Of a DNA stretch of 64,000 nt, positions 20,701 through 28,012 are shown one piece after another. The stretch spans positions 25,836-89,835 of the forward strand of contig CAZPRY010000014.1 in NCBI GenBank assembly GCA_964589175.1, written 5' to 3'. Source of the stretch: CAZPRY01 sp964589175 (GTDB lineage: Bacteria > Fidelibacterota > UBA2242). The notes below the pieces were generated by a model. It ran no database searches. It was not told the DNA's origin and saw only the letters and a program-made list of their open reading frames with translations. Position numbers and translations under genes: made by a program. Position 1 is the first letter of the stretch; each line of letters begins with the position of its first letter.

Positions 20701-20777
20701 ACCAGCGGCAACAGTTTCTTGATTTCCCGGTCCGAATCGGTCCCAAATATGGCTGCGAGTATTGAAGCTAATCCCAT
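17712..20777 (-). CDS. secA: Preprotein translocase ATPase SecA
   Basis: The motor ATPase that drives preproteins through SecYEG. Visible: Walker A GEGKT at residues 146-150, DEVDNILIDEARTPLI at 250-265, the IVDEFTGRILPGRRYSDGLH block, AGMTGTA, GRGTDIKLG, LRGRSGRQGDPG, and a C-terminal SEC-C zinc motif (CPCGSGKKYKKCH). At 1021 residues it is longer than the ~900-residue E. coli protein, mostly through an insertion around 330-460 in NBD1, as in Bacteroidota-type SecA. A possible 22-codon leader ORF ends seven bases before the start. The putative ribosome site (AAGAGA) is weak and overlaps the end of that leader. Confidence 0.98.
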   Translation of the reverse strand: MGLASILAAIFGTDSDREIKKLLPLVEEINGIYATLSDKPIEDLRKRTEEFKESIRQVREEAEAEIADANLTRDDKYKFVVKAEQEALDEIMPEAFAMVKEVCRRLVGQEWMAGGNKIKWEMIPYDVQLIGAVVLHKGKIAEMKTGEGKTLVATMPVYLNALSGRGVHLITVNDYLALRDSEWMGRIFQELGLTIGCILNQMDSEQRRAIYNCDITYGTNNEFGFDYLRDNMAVSADDQVQRGHYFCIVDEVDNILIDEARTPLIISGPVSSSRHEKYDTLNPAISNLVRYQKEKITTDLNEFPNNFEEYIESEESARRFYVAAQGAPKNRRLRKLLEEQGYQKLLQKGERDFLLLTGSKSGGSISQDAYFKDLYFWIEEKQHNITLTPNGEEKLAKMLGIPVEELVVPDLAEEMVKIDERKDLSEAEKEKMKMDLDTKHAEISDRYHNISQLLRAQMLYEKDVEYVVQDGKVLIVDEFTGRILPGRRYSDGLHQAIEAKEKVKVEAETQTFATVTIQNYFRMYAKLAGMTGTALTEAGEFEDIYKLGVVAIPTNMPCVRKDYEDQVYKTKREKYNAILDEIESAFHKGQPMLVGTVSVEVSETISRMLKRRGIPHNVLNAKHHQREAEIVARAGEPGAVTIATNMAGRGTDIKLGQGVTEKGGLYIIGTERHESRRIDLQLRGRSGRQGDPGASRFFLSLEDDLMRLFNSERIVSIMDRMGIEEGQVIQHSMVTRSIERAQKKVEGRNFSIRKHLLEYDDVMNQQRVIIYDRRNYALNGENLRQEIMDILEDWVDSLVDRYTDSRSMPEDWDWGSLREELTSTLGIDISLNSLSDASEAGIKAGLVKRATDYYMRREQYLGREQMEFLERFVSLRTIDEKWRDHLYAMDQLKEGINWRAYGQKDPLLEYKGEAFDAFVKILDDVNKDTLKLCFRAQLNAPVAQMAPRRRPEPFKVEHKDSLGMGLAHAAREAASAAPERGYDGRPQKIKPIEVADKIGRNDPCPCGSGKKYKKCHGADAS

Positions 20778-20784
20778 TTCTCTT

Positions 20785-20853
20785 CTACCCTTTTTTGCGA
20801 ATCCTTAGCAACGTATATAAAATAAACAGAAATCGTCTGGGTTCCGGATTCAT
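20785..20853 (-). CDS. Possible leader peptide upstream of secA (22 codons)
   Basis: A short open frame starts at an ATG at 20853 with a GGAAA element five bases upstream and stops at TAG seven bases before the secA ATG, in a different frame. The peptide starts MNPEPRR, continues with a hydrophobic run FLFILYTLL and ends RIRKKG, so it resembles a miniature signal-anchor. Position and character recall secretion-sensing leaders such as SecM upstream of secA, but no known arrest motif is visible. It may be chance. Confidence 0.3.
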   Translation of the reverse strand: MNPEPRRFLFILYTLLRIRKKG

Positions 20854-20921
20854 GATCTTTCCGCTTCCTGCCCGGAAGGATAAATCTGAATAAATGAAAC
20901 CAGATATTCAAGCAAATAAAT

Positions 20922-21347
20922 TTATTTCTTCTCTGGAACTTTGTCAGCGATCAGATGCAAAACGGCATCCAGAATGCCGTTCACGAAGGCGCTACTGTCG
21001 TCAGTGGAATACTTTTTAGCGATTTCGATCGCTTCCGAAATCGATACTTTCGGCGGGATGTCTTCGAAATATAAAAACTCGCTGATCGCCATGCGGATGA
21101 TGAGCCGATCGATGATTGCGATACGCTCAAAATCCCAATTCTCGGATTTCTCCTTGATATAGTTATCTAGCTCGTCTTTATGTAACGTAGAAATTTGAAA
21201 TAATGTACGGGCAAACTTTTTTAACTCTTCAGGAATATCTGAAGGATCTATAACATACGCTTCGACGTGCCGAATCGGATCATCGCTGAGTTCCCTGGCG
21301 TACATTGCCTGCAGGGCAAGTTCTCTCGCAGCTCGTCTTTCTCTCAT
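20922..21347 (-). CDS. nusB: Transcription antitermination factor NusB
   Basis: A 141-residue all-helical RNA-binding protein that, with NusE (S10), joins the antitermination complex on rRNA operons. The family pattern is complete: RRAARELALQAMYA at the N-terminus, the IDRLIIRMAISEFLYF core helix, and ISEAIEIAKKYSTDDSSAFVNGILDAV near the C-terminus. The length is normal. It lies 68 bases upstream of the possible leader frame that precedes secA and downstream of rimO. Confidence 0.95.
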   Translation of the reverse strand: MRERRAARELALQAMYARELSDDPIRHVEAYVIDPSDIPEELKKFARTLFQISTLHKDELDNYIKEKSENWDFERIAIIDRLIIRMAISEFLYFEDIPPKVSISEAIEIAKKYSTDDSSAFVNGILDAVLHLIADKVPEKK

Positions 21348-21430
21348 GTTTCAACAAACCTTAATCTAACTGTCAATCTTCAATGCAATTTAATGCATTT
21401 TTTTGATCTTTGGGATAAAATATTACGCCT

Positions 21431-22729
21431 TTACCTTCTTATTGTTCCTTTCAGGTCGAGATCGTCAATTCCCAGTATCTCAACTTTGCGGAACTCGCCG
21501 GGTTTTAGGGTCCGGTCGCTTTGAATTTTCACAAGACAGTCGATTTCAGGAGCATCCCATTCGCTGCGACCTTCGTATAAACCCTCGCTTTCACGTTCGA
21601 TCAGCACCTGCAAAGACTTCCCGACCTGCTTTTCGGCGAATTCACGGGAGATATTCCACTGCAGTTGGATCACGATCTCCCGGCGGCGTTCTTTCTCCTC
21701 TTCGGAAACGTCATCTTCGCTACGGGCCGCTTCGGTTTCCTCCTCCTGCGAATACGTAAAAACGCCCAGGCGCTCAAAGCGAATATCCTCGATAAAATCC
21801 AGCAACTCGTCAAAATCCGCTTCGCTCTCGCCGGGATAGCCGACCATTACCGATGTTCGCAAGGCCACATTCGGGATTTCACGGCGAATCCGCTGCAGGA
21901 TCCGGCGGATACCCGGCCCATCCTGAGCCCGCCGCATTTGTTTGAGAATGCGGGGCGCGGCGTGCTGCACGGGAATATCGATATAGGCGCAGAGACTGTC
22001 GTATTTCGTGAACAGGCGATTGACCCGCGGGTCCCAGAAATCCGGGTTGGAATAGAGTAGCCGCACCCACGGAAACAGCTTGGCCGCCAGCAGTTCTTCC
22101 AGCAATGCGTATAAAGTCGGTTTTCCGGGGAGGTCCGAGCCGTAGCGCGTCAGATCCTGTGAGATCAGGATCAGTTCCTGCACGCCCAACTGGTTCAGGT
22201 AGCGGGCCTCCTGGAGAAGGCTTGCGATGCTGCGGCTGCGCTGTTTGCCCCGAATCAATGGAATCGAACAGAAGGCGCAGCGATTGTCGCAACCTTCGGC
22301 AATTTTCAGATAGGCATAATGCCCGGGCGTCATAAGCGAGCGCAGCTCTTCGGGTCCACAAACGCCGGACGGGCGGCCGTGCAATTCGCGCAGCACTTCC
22401 TCGTGCGACTCGACTCCGGCGATAAAATCGACTTCGGGGAGTTCCTTGCGCAATTCAGTAGCATAACGTTGCGAAAGACAGCCAACAACGAAGACTTTCT
22501 GGATTTGACGGCGGGACTTCAGGTCGATCACCTCCAGGATGGTCTCGATTGACTCTTCCCGGGCCGGCTGGATAAATCCGCAGGTGTTGATAATCACTAC
22601 CTCGGCGTCTTCCGGCTCCGGCCGGTACGCAAAATCGGAACGGATCAGGCGCCCCTTCAAAATCTCCGAATCGACCGTGTTCTTGGGGCATCCCAGGGAT
22701 ATAATGGAAAAAGATTCTTTTTTAGACAT
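21431..22729 (-). CDS. rimO: Ribosomal protein S12 methylthiotransferase
   Basis: A radical-SAM enzyme that methylthiolates the conserved aspartate of ribosomal protein S12. The 432 residues show the MTTase domain with cluster cysteines C14 (SLGCPKNTVDSE), C50 and C84, the radical-SAM CxxxCxxC motif at C147, C151 and C154 (GCDNRCAFCSIP), and a C-terminal TRAM domain. SLGCPKN plus IPLIRGKQRSR mark RimO rather than MiaB. It is 33 bases downstream of the pgsA-ftsY fusion. In Bacteroidota ftsY precedes rimO, and in several other phyla pgsA is beside rimO, so the fusion partners are both traditional rimO neighbours. Confidence 0.96.
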   Translation of the reverse strand: MSKKESFSIISLGCPKNTVDSEILKGRLIRSDFAYRPEPEDAEVVIINTCGFIQPAREESIETILEVIDLKSRRQIQKVFVVGCLSQRYATELRKELPEVDFIAGVESHEEVLRELHGRPSGVCGPEELRSLMTPGHYAYLKIAEGCDNRCAFCSIPLIRGKQRSRSIASLLQEARYLNQLGVQELILISQDLTRYGSDLPGKPTLYALLEELLAAKLFPWVRLLYSNPDFWDPRVNRLFTKYDSLCAYIDIPVQHAAPRILKQMRRAQDGPGIRRILQRIRREIPNVALRTSVMVGYPGESEADFDELLDFIEDIRFERLGVFTYSQEEETEAARSEDDVSEEEKERRREIVIQLQWNISREFAEKQVGKSLQVLIERESEGLYEGRSEWDAPEIDCLVKIQSDRTLKPGEFRKVEILGIDDLDLKGTIRR

Positions 22730-22762
22730 TGGATAAGGTACCCTGTTTCGGACCGGCCGGGA

Positions 22763-24247
22763 TCAGTTTGCGACGCTGAGAAGCGCGTCCACATAACTGC
22801 CCGGATCAAACTCGACCAGATCGTCCAGTTTCTCACCGATACCGAGGTATTTGATGGGAATATTAAATTTCCGATGGACGGACAGAACGATGCCGCCCTT
22901 GGCGGTTCCGTCCAGCTTCGTGAGAATAACGCCGGTAATCCCGACTGCGCTCATGAACTCCTGCGCCTGCGCCAGGCCGTTCTGCCCGGTTGTGGCATCC
23001 AGCACCAGCCAGACATCCTGCGGCGCTCCGGGAATGACCTTGCCGATCACCCGTTTGATCTTGCCGAGCTCTTCCATAAGGTTGGATTTGGTGTGCAGAC
23101 GGCCGGCCGTATCGATAATTACGACATCCTTGTCCCGGGCAACGGCGGCTTTCATGGCGTCAAAGACTACAGCGGACGGATCTTTGCCCTGCGGATTGCC
23201 CATCAGATCGACATTGGCGCGCTCGGTCCAGACCTGGAGTTGCTCAAAGGCCGCTGCCCGGAAAGTATCAGCCGCCACAACTAAAACTTTCCGACCGGCA
23301 ATCGCAAATTTCGCCCCCAGTTTACCGATGGTCGTGGTCTTCCCGGTACCGTTAACGCCAACAATCAGAATCACGTGCGGTTTGGCGAGTGTGGTCTCAC
23401 CATGGTTGTCCGATCCCATCAGGGCCTTAATTTCATTCTTCAGAATCTCGTCCAGGCGGCTCGCCTCCTTGCGGTCCACAGCCCGCAGGCGTTCCATCAG
23501 GATCTCCGTAAATTCGACGCCGACATCCGCACCCAGGAGCGTATCCTCAATCTGCGCGAGGACATCGGCTTCGATGCGAAAATATTTTCCCAGCAGCGGC
23601 AGGCGCGCAGCTATGCTCTTTTCCGTCCTGGCGAGACCGAGGGTCAGCCGGGATGACGGACCCGCTGGCCGGGTTTCAACTTTCTGATAAGCCTTATGCA
23701 GGTAAGTTTGGGCATAAATAATCCAGGAAATCGTCAGGAATACCATCGAAGTCAGCATCAATGGCCTCTGCCACGCGATAATATCGTAGAGATACGTCAT
23801 GATCGTCGCCGCAGTAAGGACGATCGAGACTTTACCGAGGAAATTGGCGCGCGGCGTATGACTGCGGTAGCGATACATACAGAAGCCGGTCACGGATATC
23901 GTCAGATCACGCAGTAAAAGGAAGGCAAAATAGTAGAGCGGCATGTTGCCGTGCAACCATAGAAAAAGCATCACACTGAAGATCACGACCTTATCCGCTA
24001 TGGGATCGAGCACTTTTCCGTAATCGGTGATGGCGTGGCGTACTCGCGCCAGCCAGCCGTCAAGAGTGTCCGTAACAATCGCGACGGCAATATAGATAAG
24101 CGCGGTCTTCTTATCTCCGATGTACAGGTAATAGATAATGGGAATCGCCAGGAAGGCCCGGAGGATCGAAATGAAATTCGATAATGTCCAGAAACGATTC
24201 TGATCGTTTGAGTCAATGGTCGTTGTTGCCTGCGCGATCACATTCAC
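22763..24247 (-). CDS. Fusion of CDP-alcohol phosphatidyltransferase (PgsA-like) and SRP receptor FtsY
   Basis: One 494-codon frame joins two normally separate proteins. Residues about 20-190 are a membrane CDP-alcohol phosphatidyltransferase with the full motif D60xxDG64xxAR68x8G77xxxD81xxxD85 and several membrane helices, most like phosphatidylglycerophosphate synthase. Residues about 198-494 are the FtsY NG domain: N-domain helices, then G1 GVNGTGKTT (297-305), DTFRAAA (327-333), DTAGR (379-383), TKLD (443-446) and the closing GIGEKLDDLVEFDP. The usual acidic A domain of FtsY is absent. No ATG, GTG or TTG occurs in frame between about residue 190 and Met251, so FtsY cannot readily be made alone. 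The start at 24247 has a GGGAG site. FtsY normally docks SRP-ribosome complexes at the membrane and responds to anionic lipids, so the PgsA part may serve as anchor as well as enzyme (inference). Confidence 0.93.
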   Translation of the reverse strand: MNVIAQATTTIDSNDQNRFWTLSNFISILRAFLAIPIIYYLYIGDKKTALIYIAVAIVTDTLDGWLARVRHAITDYGKVLDPIADKVVIFSVMLFLWLHGNMPLYYFAFLLLRDLTISVTGFCMYRYRSHTPRANFLGKVSIVLTAATIMTYLYDIIAWQRPLMLTSMVFLTISWIIYAQTYLHKAYQKVETRPAGPSSRLTLGLARTEKSIAARLPLLGKYFRIEADVLAQIEDTLLGADVGVEFTEILMERLRAVDRKEASRLDEILKNEIKALMGSDNHGETTLAKPHVILIVGVNGTGKTTTIGKLGAKFAIAGRKVLVVAADTFRAAAFEQLQVWTERANVDLMGNPQGKDPSAVVFDAMKAAVARDKDVVIIDTAGRLHTKSNLMEELGKIKRVIGKVIPGAPQDVWLVLDATTGQNGLAQAQEFMSAVGITGVILTKLDGTAKGGIVLSVHRKFNIPIKYLGIGEKLDDLVEFDPGSYVDALLSVAN

Positions 24248-24289
24248 TCCCGTATTATGCTCTTCCAGTCAATATTCCGGTGTCGGTTG

Positions 24290-24997
24290 CTAAAAATCGA
24301 GTAATCCGGTACGGTCCTTAATCTGTCGATTTTTATCCAATTCTCCAAAACCACCCCTAAAAATAATCTCTCCGGACTGCAAAATCCAAACATGAATGCA
24401 AATTTTTTTGAGTATTTCGTAATCATGCGAAATTACGATCAAATCCCGCTCGCGGAGATACAGGCCGGCAATCCGGGCCAATTCCGCTCTGCCGCCCGGG
24501 CCCATGCCGATCGTCGGTTCATCCAGGATCAGCAGCCGCGGACCGAAGGCAAAACCAAGCGCCAGGGCGAAGCGGCGCAACTCTCCGCCGCTCATCTCAA
24601 AGCCGTTCTTATCGGCAATATCCCGATAATTCAGCGAAAATTCGCTCAGAAACGCCGCCACTTTTTGCTCCAGGCCATCACACGACGGGTTGGCGGATTG
24701 AATCAGGGCGACCGTTTCGGCCGCTTTGGCCCCTAGAAAATTACGTTCCGGGAACTGGTTGAGGTAAAGCACCCGCGACTTATCGGCCGGTCCCTCGAAA
24801 GCAAAGCGGCATTCCGGGCCGCCGTACAGAGCAGCCAGAATTTTCCCGAGCGTGGTTTTACCGGAACCCGAAAGGCCGTAAATACCCAGCGCCCCCTCGA
24901 AGCGATGCCGGATTGCCGGAATTCGCAGATGAAACGCCGACACCCCGGAATAGTGGTAATCAATTCCCTGGATATCTAATCCGAGACGGTTAAGCAT
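24290..24997 (-). CDS. ECF-type ABC transporter ATP-binding protein, second of a pair
   Basis: A cytoplasmic ABC ATPase of about 235 residues that resembles EcfA/CbiO subunits of energy-coupling-factor vitamin or metal importers. Visible: Walker A GLSGSGKTT, a Q-loop of the form LNQFPERNFLG, the signature MSGGELRRFALALGF, Walker B LLILDEPTIGMGPGG, and the switch His in VISHDY. The ATG at 24997 overlaps the end of the upstream ATPase gene by eight bases; a TTG two codons earlier (25003) is also possible. Neither a T (EcfT) nor a substrate-binding S component is next to it. Confidence 0.85.
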   Translation of the reverse strand: MLNRLGLDIQGIDYHYSGVSAFHLRIPAIRHRFEGALGIYGLSGSGKTTLGKILAALYGGPECRFAFEGPADKSRVLYLNQFPERNFLGAKAAETVALIQSANPSCDGLEQKVAAFLSEFSLNYRDIADKNGFEMSGGELRRFALALGFAFGPRLLILDEPTIGMGPGGRAELARIAGLYLRERDLIVISHDYEILKKICIHVWILQSGEIIFRGGFGELDKNRQIKDRTGLLDF

Positions 24998-25661
24998 GAT
25001 CAAACCCGTTTTCCTGGAAGAAAAGTTTGCTTTCCCCGGCGAACGTCACTTCGCCGTCGTGAAGCCGGATGATATAATCCGCCAGGCGCATCTCCCGCGG
25101 TTCCTGGGTGATCCATACGATTCCGGTGCCTTTTCGGCGCAAAGCCCCAATGGTCTCGATCAATTTTTTCTGGCCGGGAATATCGAGATAGGCCGTCGGC
25201 TCATCCAGAAATAGCATCCCAGGTTCCGCGATCAGCATACCGGCCAGGGCCAGACGCTGCTTTTCACCGCCCGAGAGTTGATTGGGTGAGTCGCTCCGGC
25301 GCTCCCAAAGCTCGATCTCTTTCAGGGCTGTTTCCACTTTACGAGCGATTTCCGCCGGCGATACTCCCCGGTTTTCAAGACTGAAGGCCAGTTCTTTCTC
25401 AATATTGAAATGCACGAACTGGTCTTCGGGATTCTGGAAAAGGTAACCGAACGGGATGTCGCGGTCGTTCCACGGAGAGATAATTTCGCCCGAAGCAGGT
25501 TGCAGCAAACCGGCCATCAACTTCGCCAGGGTCGATTTCCCAGAGCCGCAATCCCCGATAATACTGACCCAGTTACGGGCCGGGACTGAAAGGTTGATTT
25601 TTTCGAAGAGGGTTTTTGAGGAAGGATATGAAAAACTCAACTCTCTCAACTCAATCTTCAA
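24990..25661 (-). CDS. ECF-type ABC transporter ATP-binding protein, first of a pair
   Basis: A 223-residue ABC ATPase with Walker A GDCGSGKSTL, the QNPEDQFV Q-loop that is characteristic of EcfA/CbiO ATPases, signature LSGGEKQRLALAGM and Walker B MLFLDEPTAYLD. In the switch segment (VWITQEP) the usual histidine appears to be replaced by Gln. The start is a TTG at 25661 with GGAG five bases upstream, overlapping the waaA stop by four bases (TTGA). With the next gene it forms the heterodimeric ATPase pair expected of an ECF module. The transported solute is unknown because the membrane components are encoded elsewhere. Confidence 0.87.
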   Translation of the reverse strand: MKIELRELSFSYPSSKTLFEKINLSVPARNWVSIIGDCGSGKSTLAKLMAGLLQPASGEIISPWNDRDIPFGYLFQNPEDQFVHFNIEKELAFSLENRGVSPAEIARKVETALKEIELWERRSDSPNQLSGGEKQRLALAGMLIAEPGMLFLDEPTAYLDIPGQKKLIETIGALRRKGTGIVWITQEPREMRLADYIIRLHDGEVTFAGESKLFFQENGFDHA

Positions 25662-26938
25662 TCGGACTCCAGAATCTCTTTTACGGTACGGGCGGAAGCC
25701 CCCAGATTCTTCAGAATCACCTGGCGGGAAGCTTCGGAGGCCGTCCGATAAGCGTTATCATCCGTCAGAAGAGCATGTATTTTACGATATAAACTTTTGT
25801 CATCCTCACAACAGAAAGCACCGCCTGCCGAGACCAGCAACTCGGCTTCATGCGAATTATGATAGGTCGGGCCGAAAAGTACCGGCAAACCGGCGACCGC
25901 CGGCTCCATAACATTGTGGATCGAACCCCGGAAACTACCGCCAACAAAGGCCAGGTTGCCCTGGTGGTACAGCTCAGCCAGAATGCCTACCTTATCCACC
26001 AGGAGTACCCGGATCGTATCCAGTACGGTATTAAACTGCGATAAGCGCTGCGTTTCGAAACCGTTATTATGGAAACCGTCCTCCAGCATCTCGATGGCGT
26101 ACTCGTTGGGCTCATGCGGGGCAACGACGACTTTCAGCCGTGGATGGCGGTTCAGCGCCTTGTATGCGGCGGGCATCAGATGGCGTGTGTCCTGCGGCCA
26201 GACACTCCCGGCAATCAGGATGAACCCGTCTATGAACAGATCTGGAATTTTTTTATTGATCCGATCGTGCGCGCGTTGCAGGACCTGATCGTAGCGTGTA
26301 TCGCCAAGAGCCAATACCTGAATCTTCACACTGCCGACCAGTTTCTTGACGCTCTCCCGGTCCTCCTCGGAAATCGCATAAATATAATTAAACGAACGAT
26401 ACATGGCGCTGAAGAAACTGCGAACCACCGGTTTCCATTTCAGGCTGCTCCTGCGGATGCGGGCCGATATCAGGTAAGTGGGAATATGGTGCCGAACCGT
26501 ATTTAAAATCATATTCGGCCAGAGTTCATACATCACGAAAATGACTTTTTTCGGACGCAAGCGTTGCAGAAAATGACGGGTGCCCAGAAACGTATCGATC
26601 GGTAAATAGAGAAAAAGATCCACCTCGGGGATACGGACGGCATTTTCATAGCCGCTCGGAGATGTGAAACTGGCCGCGATAAGGACATCGGGCCGCAGGG
26701 CTTTCAAACCACGGATCACCGGCTTCGCCTGCTCGAACTCGCCCAGTGAAGCCGAATGGATCAGGTACAGATCGCGGTGCGGATAGCGCCTGCGGAAGCG
26801 GTTGAGTTCACTCCTGCTCTGACGCCTGCCCGTCAACCCCTTGCGCACCTTTTCGTTAAAGATGGATAGAATAAGCAGACACAACAAACCGATCGGAATC
26901 ACGACGATATTGTAAAAGATAAACCAGAAAAAATCCAA
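25658..26938 (-). CDS. waaA: 3-deoxy-D-manno-octulosonic acid (Kdo) transferase
   Basis: A GT-B glycosyltransferase (426 residues) that moves Kdo from CMP-Kdo onto the lipid A precursor at the inner leaflet of the inner membrane. It shows an N-terminal membrane anchor (about 4-26), the conserved HSASLGEFEQAKP segment with the catalytic Glu, MYELWPN, GSVWPQD, VAPHEPNE, and the late FVGGSF...HNVMEPA block. The start is a TTG at 26938 with a GGAG site. It agrees with the lipid A genes at the right end. The ECF ATPase genes follow it with a four-base overlap. Confidence 0.94.
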   Translation of the reverse strand: MDFFWFIFYNIVVIPIGLLCLLILSIFNEKVRKGLTGRRQSRSELNRFRRRYPHRDLYLIHSASLGEFEQAKPVIRGLKALRPDVLIAASFTSPSGYENAVRIPEVDLFLYLPIDTFLGTRHFLQRLRPKKVIFVMYELWPNMILNTVRHHIPTYLISARIRRSSLKWKPVVRSFFSAMYRSFNYIYAISEEDRESVKKLVGSVKIQVLALGDTRYDQVLQRAHDRINKKIPDLFIDGFILIAGSVWPQDTRHLMPAAYKALNRHPRLKVVVAPHEPNEYAIEMLEDGFHNNGFETQRLSQFNTVLDTIRVLLVDKVGILAELYHQGNLAFVGGSFRGSIHNVMEPAVAGLPVLFGPTYHNSHEAELLVSAGGAFCCEDDKSLYRKIHALLTDDNAYRTASEASRQVILKNLGASARTVKEILESD

Positions 26939-26995
26939 TCCGTTTACTCCTCAATTCTATGAAGCACTGCCCGCTAAACCAACCGTCGGACGCGT

Positions 26996-27976
26996 TTAGT
27001 TCAAGCGCTTTTGATTAAATAACACGAAGCCGCACAGGCATTCTTTGATTTCGGAATCCGGAAACATATCCAGCTGCTCCAAAGCCTGCTTTGAAAATCG
27101 GTCCAGAACCTGCCGGGTGTAGTCGAGCCCGCCCTGTACGGCAATCAAAGAATTGACCCGCGCAATCTCTTCCTCGTTCAAATCGCTGCGGATCAACTTC
27201 CGCAGCCTCTGCCCCTCACGAGGCGGCAATTTCTGCATGGTATAGAGCAGCGGCAGGGTAATCAGATTGGCCTTGATGTCCCGGCCGATCGGTTTACCGA
27301 TGTCCTTTTTGGAACCGGTAAAATCAAGCAGATCGTCCTTGATCTGGAAGGCGATCCCCAGATATTTGCCGTACAGCCACAGCTTTTCCGTTTTTCCTGA
27401 ATCGGCGCCAACCGTCATGCCGCCCAGTTTACACGCCGTAGCAAACAGGGAAGCCGTCTTGGCCCAGATCATCCGGTAATAAATGTCTTCATCCATGCCG
27501 TTTGTGTAACTCTTGCCCAGCTGCAGCAGCTCGCCGGAGCTGAGCAATTCGGAAGTTTCCGACAGCATCTCCAGGGCCTCGAAATTCTTTAAACGCAGCA
27601 TGCTGCGCAACGATTTACTGAAAAGATAATCGCCCAGCAGGACAGACACCTTATTTTTCCAGAGGGCCTTAACGGAGGGCTGTCCGCGCCGCTCTTCCGA
27701 CTCATCCACGATGTCATCGTGAACCAGTGTCGCCGTATGCAGGATTTCGACCAGGCTGGCCGCAATATAACTGTCGTTATTGGGCTGACCGCATAACCTG
27801 GCCGACAGCAGCAACAGGCTGGGACGTATTTTCTTCCCCTCCTGAGAAACGATATAATGACTGATGGTATTGATTAATTCGATATCCGAATGCAGGGCGT
27901 TCTCAAATTCTCTTTGAAACTGCTCCAGTTCCTTTTCAATCGGCTTTATCAGATCTTGGATGGTCGGTTCTATCAT
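26996..27976 (-). CDS. Trans-polyprenyl diphosphate synthase
   Basis: A 326-residue all-helical prenyltransferase that condenses isopentenyl diphosphate units in trans, probably making the side chain of a respiratory quinone. The first aspartate-rich motif is D87-D88-x-x-D91 (HDDIVDES, followed by RRG) and the second is D214-D215-x-x-D218 (QIKDDLLDF); KKIRPSLLL near residue 48 is the substrate-binding KxxR. Chain length cannot be read reliably, so no symbol is given. It lies between tatC and waaA on the same strand. Confidence 0.93.
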   Translation of the reverse strand: MIEPTIQDLIKPIEKELEQFQREFENALHSDIELINTISHYIVSQEGKKIRPSLLLLSARLCGQPNNDSYIAASLVEILHTATLVHDDIVDESEERRGQPSVKALWKNKVSVLLGDYLFSKSLRSMLRLKNFEALEMLSETSELLSSGELLQLGKSYTNGMDEDIYYRMIWAKTASLFATACKLGGMTVGADSGKTEKLWLYGKYLGIAFQIKDDLLDFTGSKKDIGKPIGRDIKANLITLPLLYTMQKLPPREGQRLRKLIRSDLNEEEIARVNSLIAVQGGLDYTRQVLDRFSKQALEQLDMFPDSEIKECLCGFVLFNQKRLN

Positions 27977-28012
27977 GCTCTTAAATTTATCACCGCGCTC
28001 CCGGAATTCATA

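Noticed and set aside
21431..22729. MiaB rather than RimO
   Set aside because: SLGCPKN and the IPLIRGKQRSR segment are RimO-type; MiaB usually has a different N-terminal cluster context and is longer.
23620..23680. Assembly or frameshift error joining pgsA and ftsY
   Set aside because: The linker reads through without a stop, keeps codon use like its surroundings, and lacks any start codon for a separate ftsY. It cannot be excluded without reads, but nothing in the sequence points to it.
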